Assembly (NCBI RefSeq): GCF_000299935.1
Contig: NZ_AMRL01000003.1
Location: 176,390 to 240,389 of the forward strand
Source: Oceanibaculum indicum P24
GTDB taxonomy: Bacteria; Pseudomonadota; Alphaproteobacteria; Oceanibaculales; Oceanibaculaceae
Direction of reading: 5' to 3'
DNA length: 64,000 bases
Positions 27,446 through 37,063 of the stretch are shown here, in pieces; position 1 is the first letter of the stretch; every line of letters begins with the position of its first letter. The position numbers and the translations under genes are program-made. The notes beneath the pieces were generated by a model. It was not told where the DNA came from and made no database searches. It saw nothing but the letters and a program-made list of their open reading frames with translations.

Positions 27446-27927
27446 CCCCGGATATGCAGGACGCAGACGAGGGTGAACAGGCGGCGCGCCGTCTTGAAGT
27501 CGATCTCCACCTTGCCGGACAGCCGCTCGCGCAGCAGTTCGGAGCCTTCGTTGTGCAGGCCGCGCCGCCCCATGTCGATGGCCTCGATCTGCGAGGGCGA
27601 AGCGCGCCGGATCGCCTGGTAATAGCTTTCGCAGATCGTGAAATAATCCTTCACGATACGCCGGAAGGAGCCGATGGCCAGCTGTACCTCCGCCACCCGC
27701 ACCTCGTCGGTGGTGCGGATATCCATCACCAGCCGGTTATCCTCGATGGACAGGCTCAGATGATAGGGGCCGCCCTCGTGCCCGGCCGGCGCGAAGCTGT
27801 TGTCCTCCAGCAGGTCATAGATCGCGACCGCGCGCTCATGCTCGACCTCGGGGCTGCGCCGGACAACCGTACGCTCGTCAAGCGTGATCCTGACGAGCCG
27901 GCGCCGATCCTGCCCCGCGTCGCTCAC
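27442..27927 (-). CDS. UPF0262 family protein
   Basis: A 161-residue protein of UPF0262, a family largely confined to alphaproteobacteria and without known function. Conserved blocks visible are [33 protein letters not shown] and [20 protein letters not shown]. It sits between hisD (5 nt gap) and the phosphatase gene (ATGA overlap) in its usual context. Confidence 0.93.
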   Translation of the reverse strand: MSDAGQDRRRLVRITLDERTVVRRSPEVEHERAVAIYDLLEDNSFAPAGHEGGPYHLSLSIEDNRLVMDIRTTDEVRVAEVQLAIGSFRRIVKDYFTICESYYQAIRRASPSQIEAIDMGRRGLHNEGSELLRERLSGKVEIDFKTARRLFTLVCVLHIRG

Positions 27928-27932
27928 ACCGG

Positions 27933-29231
27933 TCAGCCTCCGTTACCCAGCCGGATGGCCACGGACCGGGCATGGGCGTCCAGCCCCTCGGCCACCGCCA
28001 GGGTGACGGCGGCGGGGCCGATGCGCCCCAGGCTGGCGGCATCGCAGCGGATCAGCGTGCTGCGCTTCATGAAGTCGAGCACGCCAAGGCCGGAAGAGAA
28101 GCGCGCCGTGCGCGAGGTCGGCAGCACATGGTTCGGCCCGGCGACATAATCGCCCACCGCCTCCGGCGTGTGCCGGCCAAGGAAGATGGCACCGGCATTG
28201 CGGATCTTCGCGGACAGCGCCTCGGGATCGGCGACCGCCAGTTCCAGATGCTCCGGCGCGATCTGGTCCACCAGCGGCACGGCATCATCCAATGCCGGCA
28301 CGGTGATGATGGCGCCGTACTTCTCCCAGCTCTGGCGGGCGATGGCGCCGCGCGGCAGCACGGCCAGCTGGCGCTCCACGGCGGCGGCGGCGGCATCGGC
28401 GAAGTCGGCATCGTCGGTAATCAGCACCGATTGCGCATCGTCGGAATGCTCGGCCTGGCTCAACAGGTCGGCGGCGATCCAGTCGGGATCATTGTCGCGG
28501 TCGGCGACCACCAGGATTTCCGACGGGCCGGCGATGGAATCGATGCCGACGGTGCCGAACACCTGGCGCTTGGCCTCCGCCACATAGGCGTTGCCGGGGC
28601 CGACGATCTTGTCCACCGGCCGGATGGTCTGCGTGCCATAGGCCAGCGCACCGACCGCCTGCGCGCCGCCGAGGCGGTAGATTTCCGTGACGCCGGCCAG
28701 CTTCGCAGCGGCCAGCACCAGCGGGTTCAGCACGCCATCCGGCGTCGGCACGGTCATCACAATGCGCGGCACGCCCGCCACTTTGGCCGGCATGGCGTTC
28801 ATCAGGACTGAGCTGGGATAGGCGGCCAGCCCGCCGGGCACATAGAGGCCGACAGCCTCCACCGCGCTCCAGCGCAGACCCAGTTCCACCCCCTCAGGGT
28901 CGGTATAGGAAAAACCGTCCGGCAATTGCCGGCGATGAAAGGATTCGATGCGGGCGGCCGCCACTTCCAGCGCCGCGATTTCGTCAGCACCGCAGGCGGC
29001 AAAGGCGGCATCCACCTCGGCCGCCGTCACCCGCATGGTCTCGGCGGTCAGGCTGACCCGGTCGAACTTGCGCGTATAGTCCAGCACGGCGGCGTCGCCC
29101 TCGTCGCGGACGCGCGACAGCACATCGCGCACCACGCCCATGACATCCACGCCATTGTCGCGATCCTCCGCCAGGAACGCCGCGAAATCGGCTGCGAAGC
29201 CGGTAGCGCCTGCATCCATCCTACGCGGCAT
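27933..29231 (-). CDS. hisD: Histidinol dehydrogenase
   Basis: A 432-residue NAD- and zinc-dependent enzyme that oxidises histidinol twice to histidine. Signature regions are [35 protein letters not shown] with DSIAGPSE, and the metal/substrate His in [10 protein letters not shown] at 29231 is supported by GGAGGGG 7 nt upstream and overlaps the hisG stop; a later ATG at 29219 lacks a site. Confidence 0.97.
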   Translation of the reverse strand: MPRRMDAGATGFAADFAAFLAEDRDNGVDVMGVVRDVLSRVRDEGDAAVLDYTRKFDRVSLTAETMRVTAAEVDAAFAACGADEIAALEVAAARIESFHRRQLPDGFSYTDPEGVELGLRWSAVEAVGLYVPGGLAAYPSSVLMNAMPAKVAGVPRIVMTVPTPDGVLNPLVLAAAKLAGVTEIYRLGGAQAVGALAYGTQTIRPVDKIVGPGNAYVAEAKRQVFGTVGIDSIAGPSEILVVADRDNDPDWIAADLLSQAEHSDDAQSVLITDDADFADAAAAAVERQLAVLPRGAIARQSWEKYGAIITVPALDDAVPLVDQIAPEHLELAVADPEALSAKIRNAGAIFLGRHTPEAVGDYVAGPNHVLPTSRTARFSSGLGVLDFMKRSTLIRCDAASLGRIGPAAVTLAVAEGLDAHARSVAIRLGNGG

Positions 29232-29901
29232 TGGCCATCCCCTCCGACGCCTCGCGGAACCGGTCGATCCAGTGCATCATCTGCTCGGGCCTTGTCTTCA
29301 GCGCCGCACGGTTCACCGCCAGGCGGGAGCTGATCTCGGCGATCTGCTCCACCTCGACCAGGCCGTTCGCCTTCAGCGTCGCCCCGGTCGAGACCAGATC
29401 GACGATGCGCCGGCACAGGCCCAGGCTGGGGGCCAGCTCCATTGCGCCATTCAGTTTGATGCATTCGGCCTGCACGCCGCGCGCCGCGAAATGCCGGCGG
29501 GTGATGTCGGGATATTTCGTCGCCACGCGGACATGGCTCCAGCGGCGCGGATCGTCACGCCCGGCAAGGTCCACCGGCTCCGCCACCGACAGCCGGCACT
29601 TGCCGATGCCAAGGTCAAGCGGCGCATAGATTTCCGAATAGTTGAACTCCATCAGCACATCGCTGCCGGCCACGCCCAGATGCGCGGCGCCGAAGGCAAC
29701 GAAGGTCGCCACATCGAAAGAGCGCACGCGGATGATGCTGATCTCCGGATGGTTGGTCGCGAAGGTGAGCTGCCGGCTATGCTCATCCTCGAACGCGGCC
29801 TCCGGCTCGATGCCGGCCTTGCGCACCAGGGGCATGACCTCCTTCAGGATACGGCCCTTGGGCAGTGCCAGGACCAGCGCTTCGTTCGCGTTCGCGGGCA
29901 T
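29221..29901 (-). CDS. hisG: ATP phosphoribosyltransferase, short form
   Basis: A 226-residue HisG, the first enzyme of histidine synthesis. The short form lacks the C-terminal ACT-like regulatory domain and works with HisZ, which is not in this window. Typical regions: [31 protein letters not shown] and [15 protein letters not shown] for PRPP binding. It is normally cotranscribed with murA and DUF2948 upstream, but here three unrelated genes intervene. Confidence 0.96.
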   Translation of the reverse strand: MPANANEALVLALPKGRILKEVMPLVRKAGIEPEAAFEDEHSRQLTFATNHPEISIIRVRSFDVATFVAFGAAHLGVAGSDVLMEFNYSEIYAPLDLGIGKCRLSVAEPVDLAGRDDPRRWSHVRVATKYPDITRRHFAARGVQAECIKLNGAMELAPSLGLCRRIVDLVSTGATLKANGLVEVEQIAEISSRLAVNRAALKTRPEQMMHWIDRFREASEGMANAA

Positions 29902-30106
29902 GATCTTGTCTTCCGGTAAGGCGCCTTTCCGCGCGCCGACGATACAGGATCGCTTGACCTAGGACCAGACAGGCCCGGTGTCAACCGGCGCTTCGCCGCA
30001 GGCGGGCGCGAAGCCACTGGCGTCGCAGGAAAAAAAGACTATCGTGATGCGATAACAACAGCTTCGCGCGATTCCGCGCAGATCAGCCAGACATCGGGAG
30101 GAACCA

Positions 30107-31723
30107 ATGGCCGAAACCGGCAGGAGCGAACACACGCAACGGCCATCGGTGCGCACGCTGGGCGGCATGGTGACGGCGGCGCATCCGCTGGCCGCCGATG
30201 CCGGCGCCGAGATGCTGCGCAAGGGCGGCAACGCCTTCGATGCCATCGCCGCCACGGCGGCGGCGCTGAATGTGGTGGAACCCTACATGTCCGGCTTCGC
30301 CGGCCTGGGCATGGCGAATTGCTGGGTGGCCTCGGAAGGGCGCGCCCGCTCGCTGGATTTCCACACCCCCTGCCCGGCCAATTTCCCCATCGACAGCGCC
30401 GACAAGGCGCGCATGGTGAACGGCCCGCTGGCCAGCGGCACGCCGGGCAACCTTGCCGGCTGGGCGACGCTGCAGAAGACGCATGGCCGGCTGAGCCTGG
30501 CCGAGGCACTGGCCCCGGCGATCGCGCTGGCGCGCAACGGCTACCCCATCACCGGCTTCTATCTCGACATGCTGAACGCGGTCAGCGCCCGCCCGATGAG
30601 CGCGGAGTGGGCGCGGGTCTATGCCTTCGGCGGTGCCGCGAAGCGCGGCATGATCCTGAAGCAGCCCGAGCTGGCCGACACGCTGGAGGCGATTGCCGCC
30701 AATGGCATCGGTCATCTCTATGGCGGGCCGCTGGGCAAGAAGCTGGCCGATTACATGGCGGGCAATGATGGCTGCATCAGTCTGGCCGACCTGGAGGCTG
30801 TGCGACCGATCTGGGAAGAGACGATCCAGGCGGAGTATCGCGGCCTGATCCTGAACGTGCCGCCGCCGCCCGCCGAATCCTTCCAGTTCCCGCTGACCCT
30901 GCGGCTGCTGGCGGGAACCGACTTCTCCAGCCTGCCGCATCTGGGCGCTGATCATCTGGACCGGGTGTTCCGCGCGGTGCGCGTCGCCGCCGAGCTGCGC
31001 ATCCGCAACAACAAGCGCACGCCAGAACAAATCCTCGACCTGCTGTCGGAGAAAAGCGTCGCCCCCTTACGCGCGCTGGTCGAGGGCAAGGATGCCGTCT
31101 GGGGCCGCACCGAGCAGTTCGCCACCGGGCCGCTGGCCGAGGGGCCGAAGCTGAACGAGCAAACCACCTCCTTCTCCGCGATGGATGCCGAGGGCAATGC
31201 GGTGTGCCTGACGCAAAGCCTGGGCTCGCCCTGGGGGTCCGGCGTCGTCATCCCCGGCACTGGCGTGTGCCTGAACAATTTCCTGAACTGGACCGATCTG
31301 GACCCGGCCTCGCCGAACCGGCTGAAGCCTGGCGCGCGCTACGCCATGTGCCTCGCCCCCACCATCGGCACGCGCGACGGCAAGCTGGCGCTGACGCTGG
31401 GCACGCCGGGCAGTTACGGCATCCTGCAGACGCAAAGCCAGGCCATGGTGCACTGGCTGGATTACGGGCTGGAACTGCAAGCCGCCATCGACGCGCCACG
31501 CGGCCGGCTGTTCGATGGCCGAAAGGTCAATCTGGAGAGCCGGGTCAGCCCGGAGGTGATGGAAGAGTTGCGCGCACGCGGGCACGACGTCACGCCGCTG
31601 GGCGCCTATTCCTGGTCCTGCGGCGGCATGCACGCCATTGCCCGCGATGCCGTCACAGGCGCGCTGGAAGGGGCAGCCGACAGCCGGCGGGACGGTGCGG
31701 CGATACCGGTGCCAAAGCGCTGA
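30107..31723 (+). CDS. Gamma-glutamyltransferase family protein
   Basis: A 538-residue Ntn-hydrolase proenzyme of the gamma-glutamyltransferase family. The expected self-cleavage and catalytic threonine is T353 or T354 in LNEQTTSFSAMDAEGN; GSPWGSGVVIPGTG and LNNFLNWTD belong to the small subunit. No signal peptide is seen, which fits GGT-like acylases or hydrolases acting in the cytoplasm. GGGAGGA precedes the ATG. It begins the insertion between hisG and DUF2948. Confidence 0.9.
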   Translation: MAETGRSEHTQRPSVRTLGGMVTAAHPLAADAGAEMLRKGGNAFDAIAATAAALNVVEPYMSGFAGLGMANCWVASEGRARSLDFHTPCPANFPIDSADKARMVNGPLASGTPGNLAGWATLQKTHGRLSLAEALAPAIALARNGYPITGFYLDMLNAVSARPMSAEWARVYAFGGAAKRGMILKQPELADTLEAIAANGIGHLYGGPLGKKLADYMAGNDGCISLADLEAVRPIWEETIQAEYRGLILNVPPPPAESFQFPLTLRLLAGTDFSSLPHLGADHLDRVFRAVRVAAELRIRNNKRTPEQILDLLSEKSVAPLRALVEGKDAVWGRTEQFATGPLAEGPKLNEQTTSFSAMDAEGNAVCLTQSLGSPWGSGVVIPGTGVCLNNFLNWTDLDPASPNRLKPGARYAMCLAPTIGTRDGKLALTLGTPGSYGILQTQSQAMVHWLDYGLELQAAIDAPRGRLFDGRKVNLESRVSPEVMEELRARGHDVTPLGAYSWSCGGMHAIARDAVTGALEGAADSRRDGAAIPVPKR

Positions 31724-31830
31724 AACACTTTTCAACACAGTTGCAAGGACACAAAAATCAGCTGTAATTTTAATAAAAAAACACTTTGTTAACGGTTACT
31801 CTGGAATATTGTCTGTGTGGACTAGCCAGA

Positions 31831-33039
31831 ATGAGTGACAGCCGTATGGCCAGCGAGCGATTGCCCATCAGCAGCATGATGACCGGCGCTTCTCCGGTGG
31901 CTCCGGAATCGCTGGCGCAACGGCGGCAACGCAATGCCGATTATCAGTCGATCTTCGAGCATGCGACGGTTGGCCTCTACCGCTCCTCGCCCGATGGCAC
32001 CGTGCTGCGCGCCAATCCCGCCCTCGTCGCCATGAACGGCTATGAGAGCGAGGCGCAGATGATCGAAGATCTGCGAATCAACGGAAATGCCTGGTACGTC
32101 TCGCCGACCCGACGCCGCGAATTCCAGGAGGCGATGGCGGCGAACGATTCGGTGAAGGAGTTCGTCTCCGAAGTCTATCGCATGCACACGCGCGAGCGGA
32201 TCTGGGTGTCCGAGAATGCCTGGACCATCCGTGACGAGAACGGCACCGCGCTGTTCTATGAGGGCGTGGTCGAGGACATCACCAGCCGCGTAAAGGCGCA
32301 GGCGGAACTGGCCAAGGCGCGCGTCGCCGCCGAGGCGGCCTCCGAGGCCAAGAGCACCTTCCTGGCCGTCATGAGCCACGAGCTGCGCTCGCCGCTGAAC
32401 GCGATCATCGGGTTTTCCGAGATCATCTCCCGGCGGCTCTATGGCGACAGCGACCCGCGCTATTTCGACTATGCCGAGGATATCCGCGTCAGCGGCTCGC
32501 AGCTGCTGGCGCTGATCGAAGATATTCTCGACCTGTCGAAGATCGGCGCCGGCCACATGCATCTGCGTGAAGCCATCGTCGATACTCCCAGCATCGCCAT
32601 CGGCACCGTCCGGCTGTTCGCGGCCAGCGCCCAGAAGGCCGGGCTGCATCTTTCAGCCAGCTTCCCCGAGGGCTATCCCGCACTGAACGCCGATGCCGTG
32701 CGGCTGAAGCAGGTGATGACCAATCTGGTTGCCAACGCGATCAAGTTCACGCCGGCCGGCGGCGACGTGGCCATCGGCGGCCAGGAGACCGAGGACGGGT
32801 TGTGCTTCTGGGTCTCCGATACCGGCTGCGGCATGACCAAGGAAGAAGCCGTCAGGGTGCTGGAGCCCTTTGTGCAGATCGAGGACAACATGACCCGCAG
32901 CCGCGGCGGCACCGGCCTGGGCCTGCCGATCAGCAAAGACCTGGTCGAGCTGCATGGCGGCCGGCTGACCATCGACAGCGAAAAGGGCAAGGGTACGCGC
33001 GTGCTGGTCTGGCTGCCGCGCACCCGGATCGTAGAGTAG
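31831..33039 (+). CDS. PAS-domain sensor histidine kinase
   Basis: A 402-residue soluble histidine kinase: one PAS domain with PAC (about 38-155), a HisKA dimerisation domain with phospho-acceptor H183 in AVMSHELRSPLNAIIGF, and a HATPase domain with N box TNLVANAIKFTP, G1 DTGCGM and G2 GGTGLGLPIS. There is no membrane segment, so the signal is likely intracellular. The start is uncertain among in-frame Met codons at 31786, 31831 and 31846. No response regulator is adjacent. It ends 2 nt from the convergent MFS gene. Confidence 0.93.
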   Translation: MSDSRMASERLPISSMMTGASPVAPESLAQRRQRNADYQSIFEHATVGLYRSSPDGTVLRANPALVAMNGYESEAQMIEDLRINGNAWYVSPTRRREFQEAMAANDSVKEFVSEVYRMHTRERIWVSENAWTIRDENGTALFYEGVVEDITSRVKAQAELAKARVAAEAASEAKSTFLAVMSHELRSPLNAIIGFSEIISRRLYGDSDPRYFDYAEDIRVSGSQLLALIEDILDLSKIGAGHMHLREAIVDTPSIAIGTVRLFAASAQKAGLHLSASFPEGYPALNADAVRLKQVMTNLVANAIKFTPAGGDVAIGGQETEDGLCFWVSDTGCGMTKEEAVRVLEPFVQIEDNMTRSRGGTGLGLPISKDLVELHGGRLTIDSEKGKGTRVLVWLPRTRIVE

Positions 33040-33041
33040 GA

Positions 33042-34235
33042 TTAAGAGGGCCGCGGGCTCCGCAGGTAGGGCACCAGCGCCGCCAGCAGCGCGACAGCGG
33101 CCGCCGCGAATATCCAGGCGAACACGCCTGCAGGGGCCAGACCGGCGCCAGTCGCGGTCTCGGCGATCCAGCCGAAACCCGCCGAGGCGATTGCGTATCC
33201 CAGAAACACGAAGCTGTTCAGCACGCCGAAGCCGCGCCCTCGCGCTGACGCCGGCAGCACGCCTTTGCCCTGCGTCATCAGCAGCGGGTGGATGTTGCCG
33301 ATGGTGAACAGCAGCGAGATCAGCCCGACACTGAGCAGCACATCGGCCGCCGGCAGCAGCGCCAGCGCCACCGCCCCCAGGAAGGTCACCGCCAGCCAGA
33401 CCGTGGCGATGGGCTTGGTGTTCCAGCGTCTTACCAGCAGCGGCACGGCGAAGGCCGACAGCAGCCCGAACAGGCTGGCGACCGTCATCGCCTCGCCGCG
33501 CGACACCGCATCCAGACCGAACACGTCGGACAGATATGGCCCGCCCCAGGCATTGCGGAAGGTGATGCCGGCGGCCAGCACCAGGCAGGCCGGGATCAGC
33601 GTCCACAGCACCGGCAAACGCAGCACGGCAAGGCAGGCCCGCGCGGTTTCCCCAGCGGTCTCCTGCGGGCCTTCGCCGATCCGCCGGTCGCGCACGAAGT
33701 GCCATACGCCCAGCATTGCCAGCAGTGTCATCGCCGCCGCCATCGCCAGCGCCGGACGCCAGCCGAACAGGTAGGTCGCCCAGCCGAGCGGCGCCGCCGC
33801 CATGAAGGCGCCCGCCGTGCCGATGGCGCTGGTCAGCGTCACCGCCTGCACGAAGCGCGGTTCCGGCAGATGGTGGGAGCAGTAGTACATCAGCCCCATG
33901 AAGATCGGCGCGCAGGCAAGGCCCAGCGCCACCTGCGCCACCACGGCGAGTGCCGCATTCGGTGTCACCGCGAACAGCGCGGCACCTACCACGCCGACGC
34001 CCAGCAGGATCGTCGTCGGCCGCCCGACGCCATAACGGTCGAAGGCGATGCCGACGGGAATCTGTGCCGCGCCGAACGCCAGGAAGAAGACCGAGGACAG
34101 CCAGCCGAAGAGGGCCGGCGTCAGATCGAGGTCGGCCATCAGCTCCGGCGCGATGACGGCCAGGAAGCTGCGGAAGAACTGGCTGAGAATGTAGGCGAAG
34201 GTCAGCGCGACGATGGCTTTTGTACTGTCCTGCAC
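33042..34235 (-). CDS. MFS transporter
   Basis: About 397 residues with twelve hydrophobic segments. The first helices read IVALTFAYILSQFFRSFLAV, and the loop FDRYGVGRPTT after helix 2 is the standard MFS motif A position. GTG at 34235 is the likely start, 16 nt past the DUF2948 stop; a reading from 34364 runs through DUF2948 and gives an arginine-rich leader. Substrate unknown. It seems to be cotranscribed with murA and DUF2948. Confidence 0.88.
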   Translation of the reverse strand: MQDSTKAIVALTFAYILSQFFRSFLAVIAPELMADLDLTPALFGWLSSVFFLAFGAAQIPVGIAFDRYGVGRPTTILLGVGVVGAALFAVTPNAALAVVAQVALGLACAPIFMGLMYYCSHHLPEPRFVQAVTLTSAIGTAGAFMAAAPLGWATYLFGWRPALAMAAAMTLLAMLGVWHFVRDRRIGEGPQETAGETARACLAVLRLPVLWTLIPACLVLAAGITFRNAWGGPYLSDVFGLDAVSRGEAMTVASLFGLLSAFAVPLLVRRWNTKPIATVWLAVTFLGAVALALLPAADVLLSVGLISLLFTIGNIHPLLMTQGKGVLPASARGRGFGVLNSFVFLGYAIASAGFGWIAETATGAGLAPAGVFAWIFAAAAVALLAALVPYLRSPRPS

Positions 34236-34251
34236 CGCCGGGACCGCCGCG

Positions 34252-34725
34252 TCAGCCGGCGACCGGATGGCGCGGGCGGAAGATGGTGGGCCAGGGCTGA
34301 CCGTAATCCTCCAGCGCACAGGCCGGGCGCGCCACCTCCAGCCGGATCGCCTTGTTGCCGGCAAACACCAGATCGATGCGGGCCGCCCCCTGCTCCTCCG
34401 TCGCCACCAAAGTCAGCAGGTTCAGCAGCTCGTCGCGGTCCCACCGGCGGTCGATGTCGGACAGGCGGACCCGGTGCACGCCGGGGAAGGTGACGCCGCA
34501 CAGCACGCGCTCATAGCGGTCGCCCTCGACCGGCTTCTCGTCCGGGCCCAGCATCTCCCAGCGGAAGCGCTGCGCCACCATGACGAACTCGCCCGGCGCA
34601 TGCTCGGAGCCAGGCCGGAAGACGATGTCCTCAACCGGCACCACAGCATCCTGCAGACAGGCGGCAATCACCACCATGTCCTCCGCATCCTCGCCCCGCA
34701 ATTTCAGCGGCCGGAAATCCGTCAC
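34252..34725 (-). CDS. DUF2948 family protein
   Basis: A 157-residue DUF2948 protein, found almost only in alphaproteobacteria beside murA. It opens with FRPLKLRGEDAEDMVVIAAC and ends with a PWPT motif followed by arginine and histidine. It starts 41 nt after murA. Function unknown. Confidence 0.92.
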   Translation of the reverse strand: MTDFRPLKLRGEDAEDMVVIAACLQDAVVPVEDIVFRPGSEHAPGEFVMVAQRFRWEMLGPDEKPVEGDRYERVLCGVTFPGVHRVRLSDIDRRWDRDELLNLLTLVATEEQGAARIDLVFAGNKAIRLEVARPACALEDYGQPWPTIFRPRHPVAG

Positions 34726-34766
34726 GGCCTGCCCCCCTCTCGATCTTCCCCCCGACAGACTAACGC

Positions 34767-36041
34767 CTATTCCCCGGCGATGCGCGCGATATCGGCACCG
34801 CAGGCGGCCAGCTTCTCCTCCAGCCGCTCATAACCGCGATCCAGATGATAGACGCGGTTCACGATGGTCTCCCCGTCCGCCACCAGCCCGGCCAGTACCA
34901 TCGAGACCGAGGCGCGCAGATCGGTCGCCATCACCGGCGCACCGCGCAGCTTCTCCACGCCGCGGATCATCGCCGAGGAATGGTGGACATTGATGTTCGC
35001 CCCCATGCGGCAGAGTTCCGGCACATGCATGAAGCGGTTCTCGAAGATCGTCTCGGTGATCATCGCCGCCCCCTTGGAGACCGTCATCAGCGCCATGATC
35101 TGCGCCTGCAGATCGGTCGGGAAACCGGGATACGGTTCGGTCATCACATCGACGCCGTCCATCGATCCATTGGCGCGGCGGATGCGGAACCCGTCCTGCA
35201 TCGGCTCGATCTTCGCCCCGCCCTCTCCCAGCAGCTTCAGCAGCGATTCCAGCAGGGTCGGGCAGATGCCGGTCAGTTCCAGCTCGCCATCGGTCATCAC
35301 CGCGCCGATGGCGAAGGTGCCGGCCTCGATGCGATCAGCGACCACGCGATGCTCGGCGCCATGCAGCGCCGCCACGCCCTGGATCTTCAGCGTATCGGTG
35401 CCGATACCCTCGATCTTCGCCCCCATCGCGTTCAGGCAATGGGCGAGGTCGTTCACCTCCGGCTCGCGCGCGGCGTTCACCAGCGTCGTCTCGCCCTCGG
35501 CGAGGCAGGCCGCCATCAATATATTCTCGGTGGCGCCGACGGAGACCTGCGGGAACACGAAGCGGTTGCCCTTCAGCCCCTTCGGCGCGGTGGCGTGGAT
35601 ATAGCCTTCTTCCAGCGAGATTTCCGCCCCCAGCGCGGTCAGTCCCTTCACATGCAGATCGACCGGCCGGTTGCCGATGGCGCAGCCGCCCGGCAGCGAC
35701 ACCCGCGCCTCGCCGCAGCGCGCCAGGATCGGCCCCAGCACCAGCACGGAGGCGCGCATCTTGCGCACCAGATCGTAAGGCGCGGTGGTATTGGTGATCC
35801 GCGCCGCCGTCAGATGGCCCTTGCGGGCAGCATTCTCGCCCTCGATCCGCAGATCGACGCCATGCTGCTCCAGCAGCTTGCCCATGGTGGCGATGTCGGC
35901 CAGCGCCGGCAGGTTGGACAGGCTCAGCGTCTTGTCGGTCAGCAGCGACGCCGCCATGAGGGGAAGGGCGGCATTCTTCGCGCCGCTGATCTGGATTCGG
36001 CCCTGGAGCGGGCGCCCTCCCCGGATACGGATTCTGTCCAT
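34767..36041 (-). CDS. murA: UDP-N-acetylglucosamine 1-carboxyvinyltransferase
   Basis: A 424-residue MurA, catalysing the first committed step of peptidoglycan synthesis from UDP-GlcNAc and PEP. The catalytic Cys is C120 in [17 protein letters not shown], so the enzyme should be of the fosfomycin-sensitive class. [14 protein letters not shown] at the N-terminus and the EPSP-synthase-like repeats are intact. It heads the operon that continues to DUF2948 and the MFS gene. Confidence 0.98.
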   Translation of the reverse strand: MDRIRIRGGRPLQGRIQISGAKNAALPLMAASLLTDKTLSLSNLPALADIATMGKLLEQHGVDLRIEGENAARKGHLTAARITNTTAPYDLVRKMRASVLVLGPILARCGEARVSLPGGCAIGNRPVDLHVKGLTALGAEISLEEGYIHATAPKGLKGNRFVFPQVSVGATENILMAACLAEGETTLVNAAREPEVNDLAHCLNAMGAKIEGIGTDTLKIQGVAALHGAEHRVVADRIEAGTFAIGAVMTDGELELTGICPTLLESLLKLLGEGGAKIEPMQDGFRIRRANGSMDGVDVMTEPYPGFPTDLQAQIMALMTVSKGAAMITETIFENRFMHVPELCRMGANINVHHSSAMIRGVEKLRGAPVMATDLRASVSMVLAGLVADGETIVNRVYHLDRGYERLEEKLAACGADIARIAGE

Positions 36042-36114
36042 CTGGCTTCTCGATATGAGAGGAAGGAGGATGATTACTCGGTGCCGCCGTGTTTAGCGCA
36101 GGCGCTGACCCGCC

Positions 36115-36294
36115 TCAACCCGACGCGGTATCAGATTTTTCGGACAGCGTGGCTTTTTTGCGACCGTCGGATTGCGGATCGGTGTTTTCCTTTGTCATAT
36201 CAGCATCGCCTTTCGCCCGGGCGCGCGCCTGCTGCTTGCGGCGCATCAGATTGTCGCGCAGTGCCTGGGCCAGCTTCTGCTTCTTGTCGTCCAT
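36115..36294 (-). CDS. Small charged hypothetical protein
   Basis: A 59-residue, strongly charged protein without membrane segments. The N-terminal half (DDKKQKLAQALRDNLMRRKQ) is a basic amphipathic helix of a kind often seen in small alphaproteobacterial proteins near murA. ATG at 36294 has GAGGG 6 nt upstream. It lies 73 nt before murA on the same strand and may be cotranscribed. No function assigned. Confidence 0.65.
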   Translation of the reverse strand: MDDKKQKLAQALRDNLMRRKQQARARAKGDADMTKENTDPQSDGRKKATLSEKSDTASG

Positions 36295-36424
36295 CCGCAT
36301 CCCTCGATTGTCGCCCAACCGCACATGACACAAACAGGAAAAGGTCATATCCGCGTCACGGGGCCGTCACGCCAGCGTCACAGGCCGTCAGTATAGTCCG
36401 CGCATTCTTACCGGAGAATGACCC

Positions 36425-36556
36425 ATGGCCGCCATTGCCGTCATCATGATCGGTGTCACCGTCGCCCTGATCGTCCCGCCGGCGGTCAAGCTGTTCTGCC
36501 GCGCCGTCGACCGCCACCTGGACGAGGCTTTCGACGCCGATCTGCGCTGGTTCTAG
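36425..36556 (+). CDS. 43-residue single-span membrane protein
   Basis: ATG at 36425 follows GGAG by 8 nt and opens a 43-codon frame: a hydrophobic helix (AAIAVIMIGVTVALIVPPAV) followed by a polar tail ending DADLRWF. The frame is divergent from the murA operon. A longer overlapping frame from 36418 is His/Arg-rich and is rejected as noise. Function unknown; support comes from the Shine-Dalgarno sequence and the coherent membrane segment. Confidence 0.6.
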   Translation: MAAIAVIMIGVTVALIVPPAVKLFCRAVDRHLDEAFDADLRWF

Positions 36557-36735
36557 GCCCTTCGCAAAGGGTTGGGCAACCGTATCCTGGCCCCATCCGT
36601 GCCCTGTACGGACCGTCGTAAATTTCCCTCACATCCCTGCTTGCATGCCCCGCCCTGCTGTGGCATGTTCCGCCCGCTTTCGGGGGGATGCCTCCCCTTC
36701 AGGGCCAGCCGGCACAGCGCCGCCGCCCTCCGGAT

Positions 36736-36810
36736 GCTGCGGTAGCTCAGTGGTAGAGCACTCCATTGGTAATGGAGAGGTCGACAGTTCAATCCTGTCT
36801 CGCAGCACCA
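36736..36810 (+). tRNA. tRNA-Thr (GGT)
   Basis: A 75-nt cloverleaf with encoded CCA: acceptor GCTGCGG pairing with the 3' arm before CACCA, D arm AGCTCAGTGGTAGAGC, anticodon loop TTGGTAA (GGT), T arm CAGTTCAATCCTG. Downstream DNA (36811-36946) holds no gene; a small hairpin GCTGGG/CCCAGC lies at 36914-36931. Confidence 0.96.
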
Positions 36811-36946
36811 TTCTTCCTTAGAAAATCCTTGGCTTGTGGCAAATCTGCTAATTTGGCGGATTGTGCAAATGGATGCAGAACACTGCGCATTTATGCGGGG
36901 GTTCTGGGGGAAAGCTGGGGAAAAACCCAGCCATCACCCAAAATTT

Positions 36947-37047
36947 CCGTCACCCCCGGGCTTGACCCGGGGGTCCAGAGGTGGTGCTCAGCTTCTAGCG
37001 TTACAGAACGCGGCCCCTGGATTGCCGGGTCAAGCCCGGCAATGACA
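36947..37047. repeat. Palindromic intergenic repeat, copy 1
   Basis: About 100 bp built of two hairpins: CCCCCGGGCTTGACCCGGGGG near the left end and TGCCGGGTCAAGCCCGGCA near the right, with CCGTCA and TGACAG at the outer ends. A close relative is at 60624-60727. Such mobile, non-coding palindromes are common in intergenic DNA of alphaproteobacteria. Confidence 0.8.
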
Positions 37048-37063
37048 GTTTAGTGGTTACGCC

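Noticed and set aside
36811..36946. Integration scar downstream of tRNA-Thr
   Set aside because: No integrase and no repeat of the tRNA 3' end were found nearby; only a small hairpin and the palindromic repeat.
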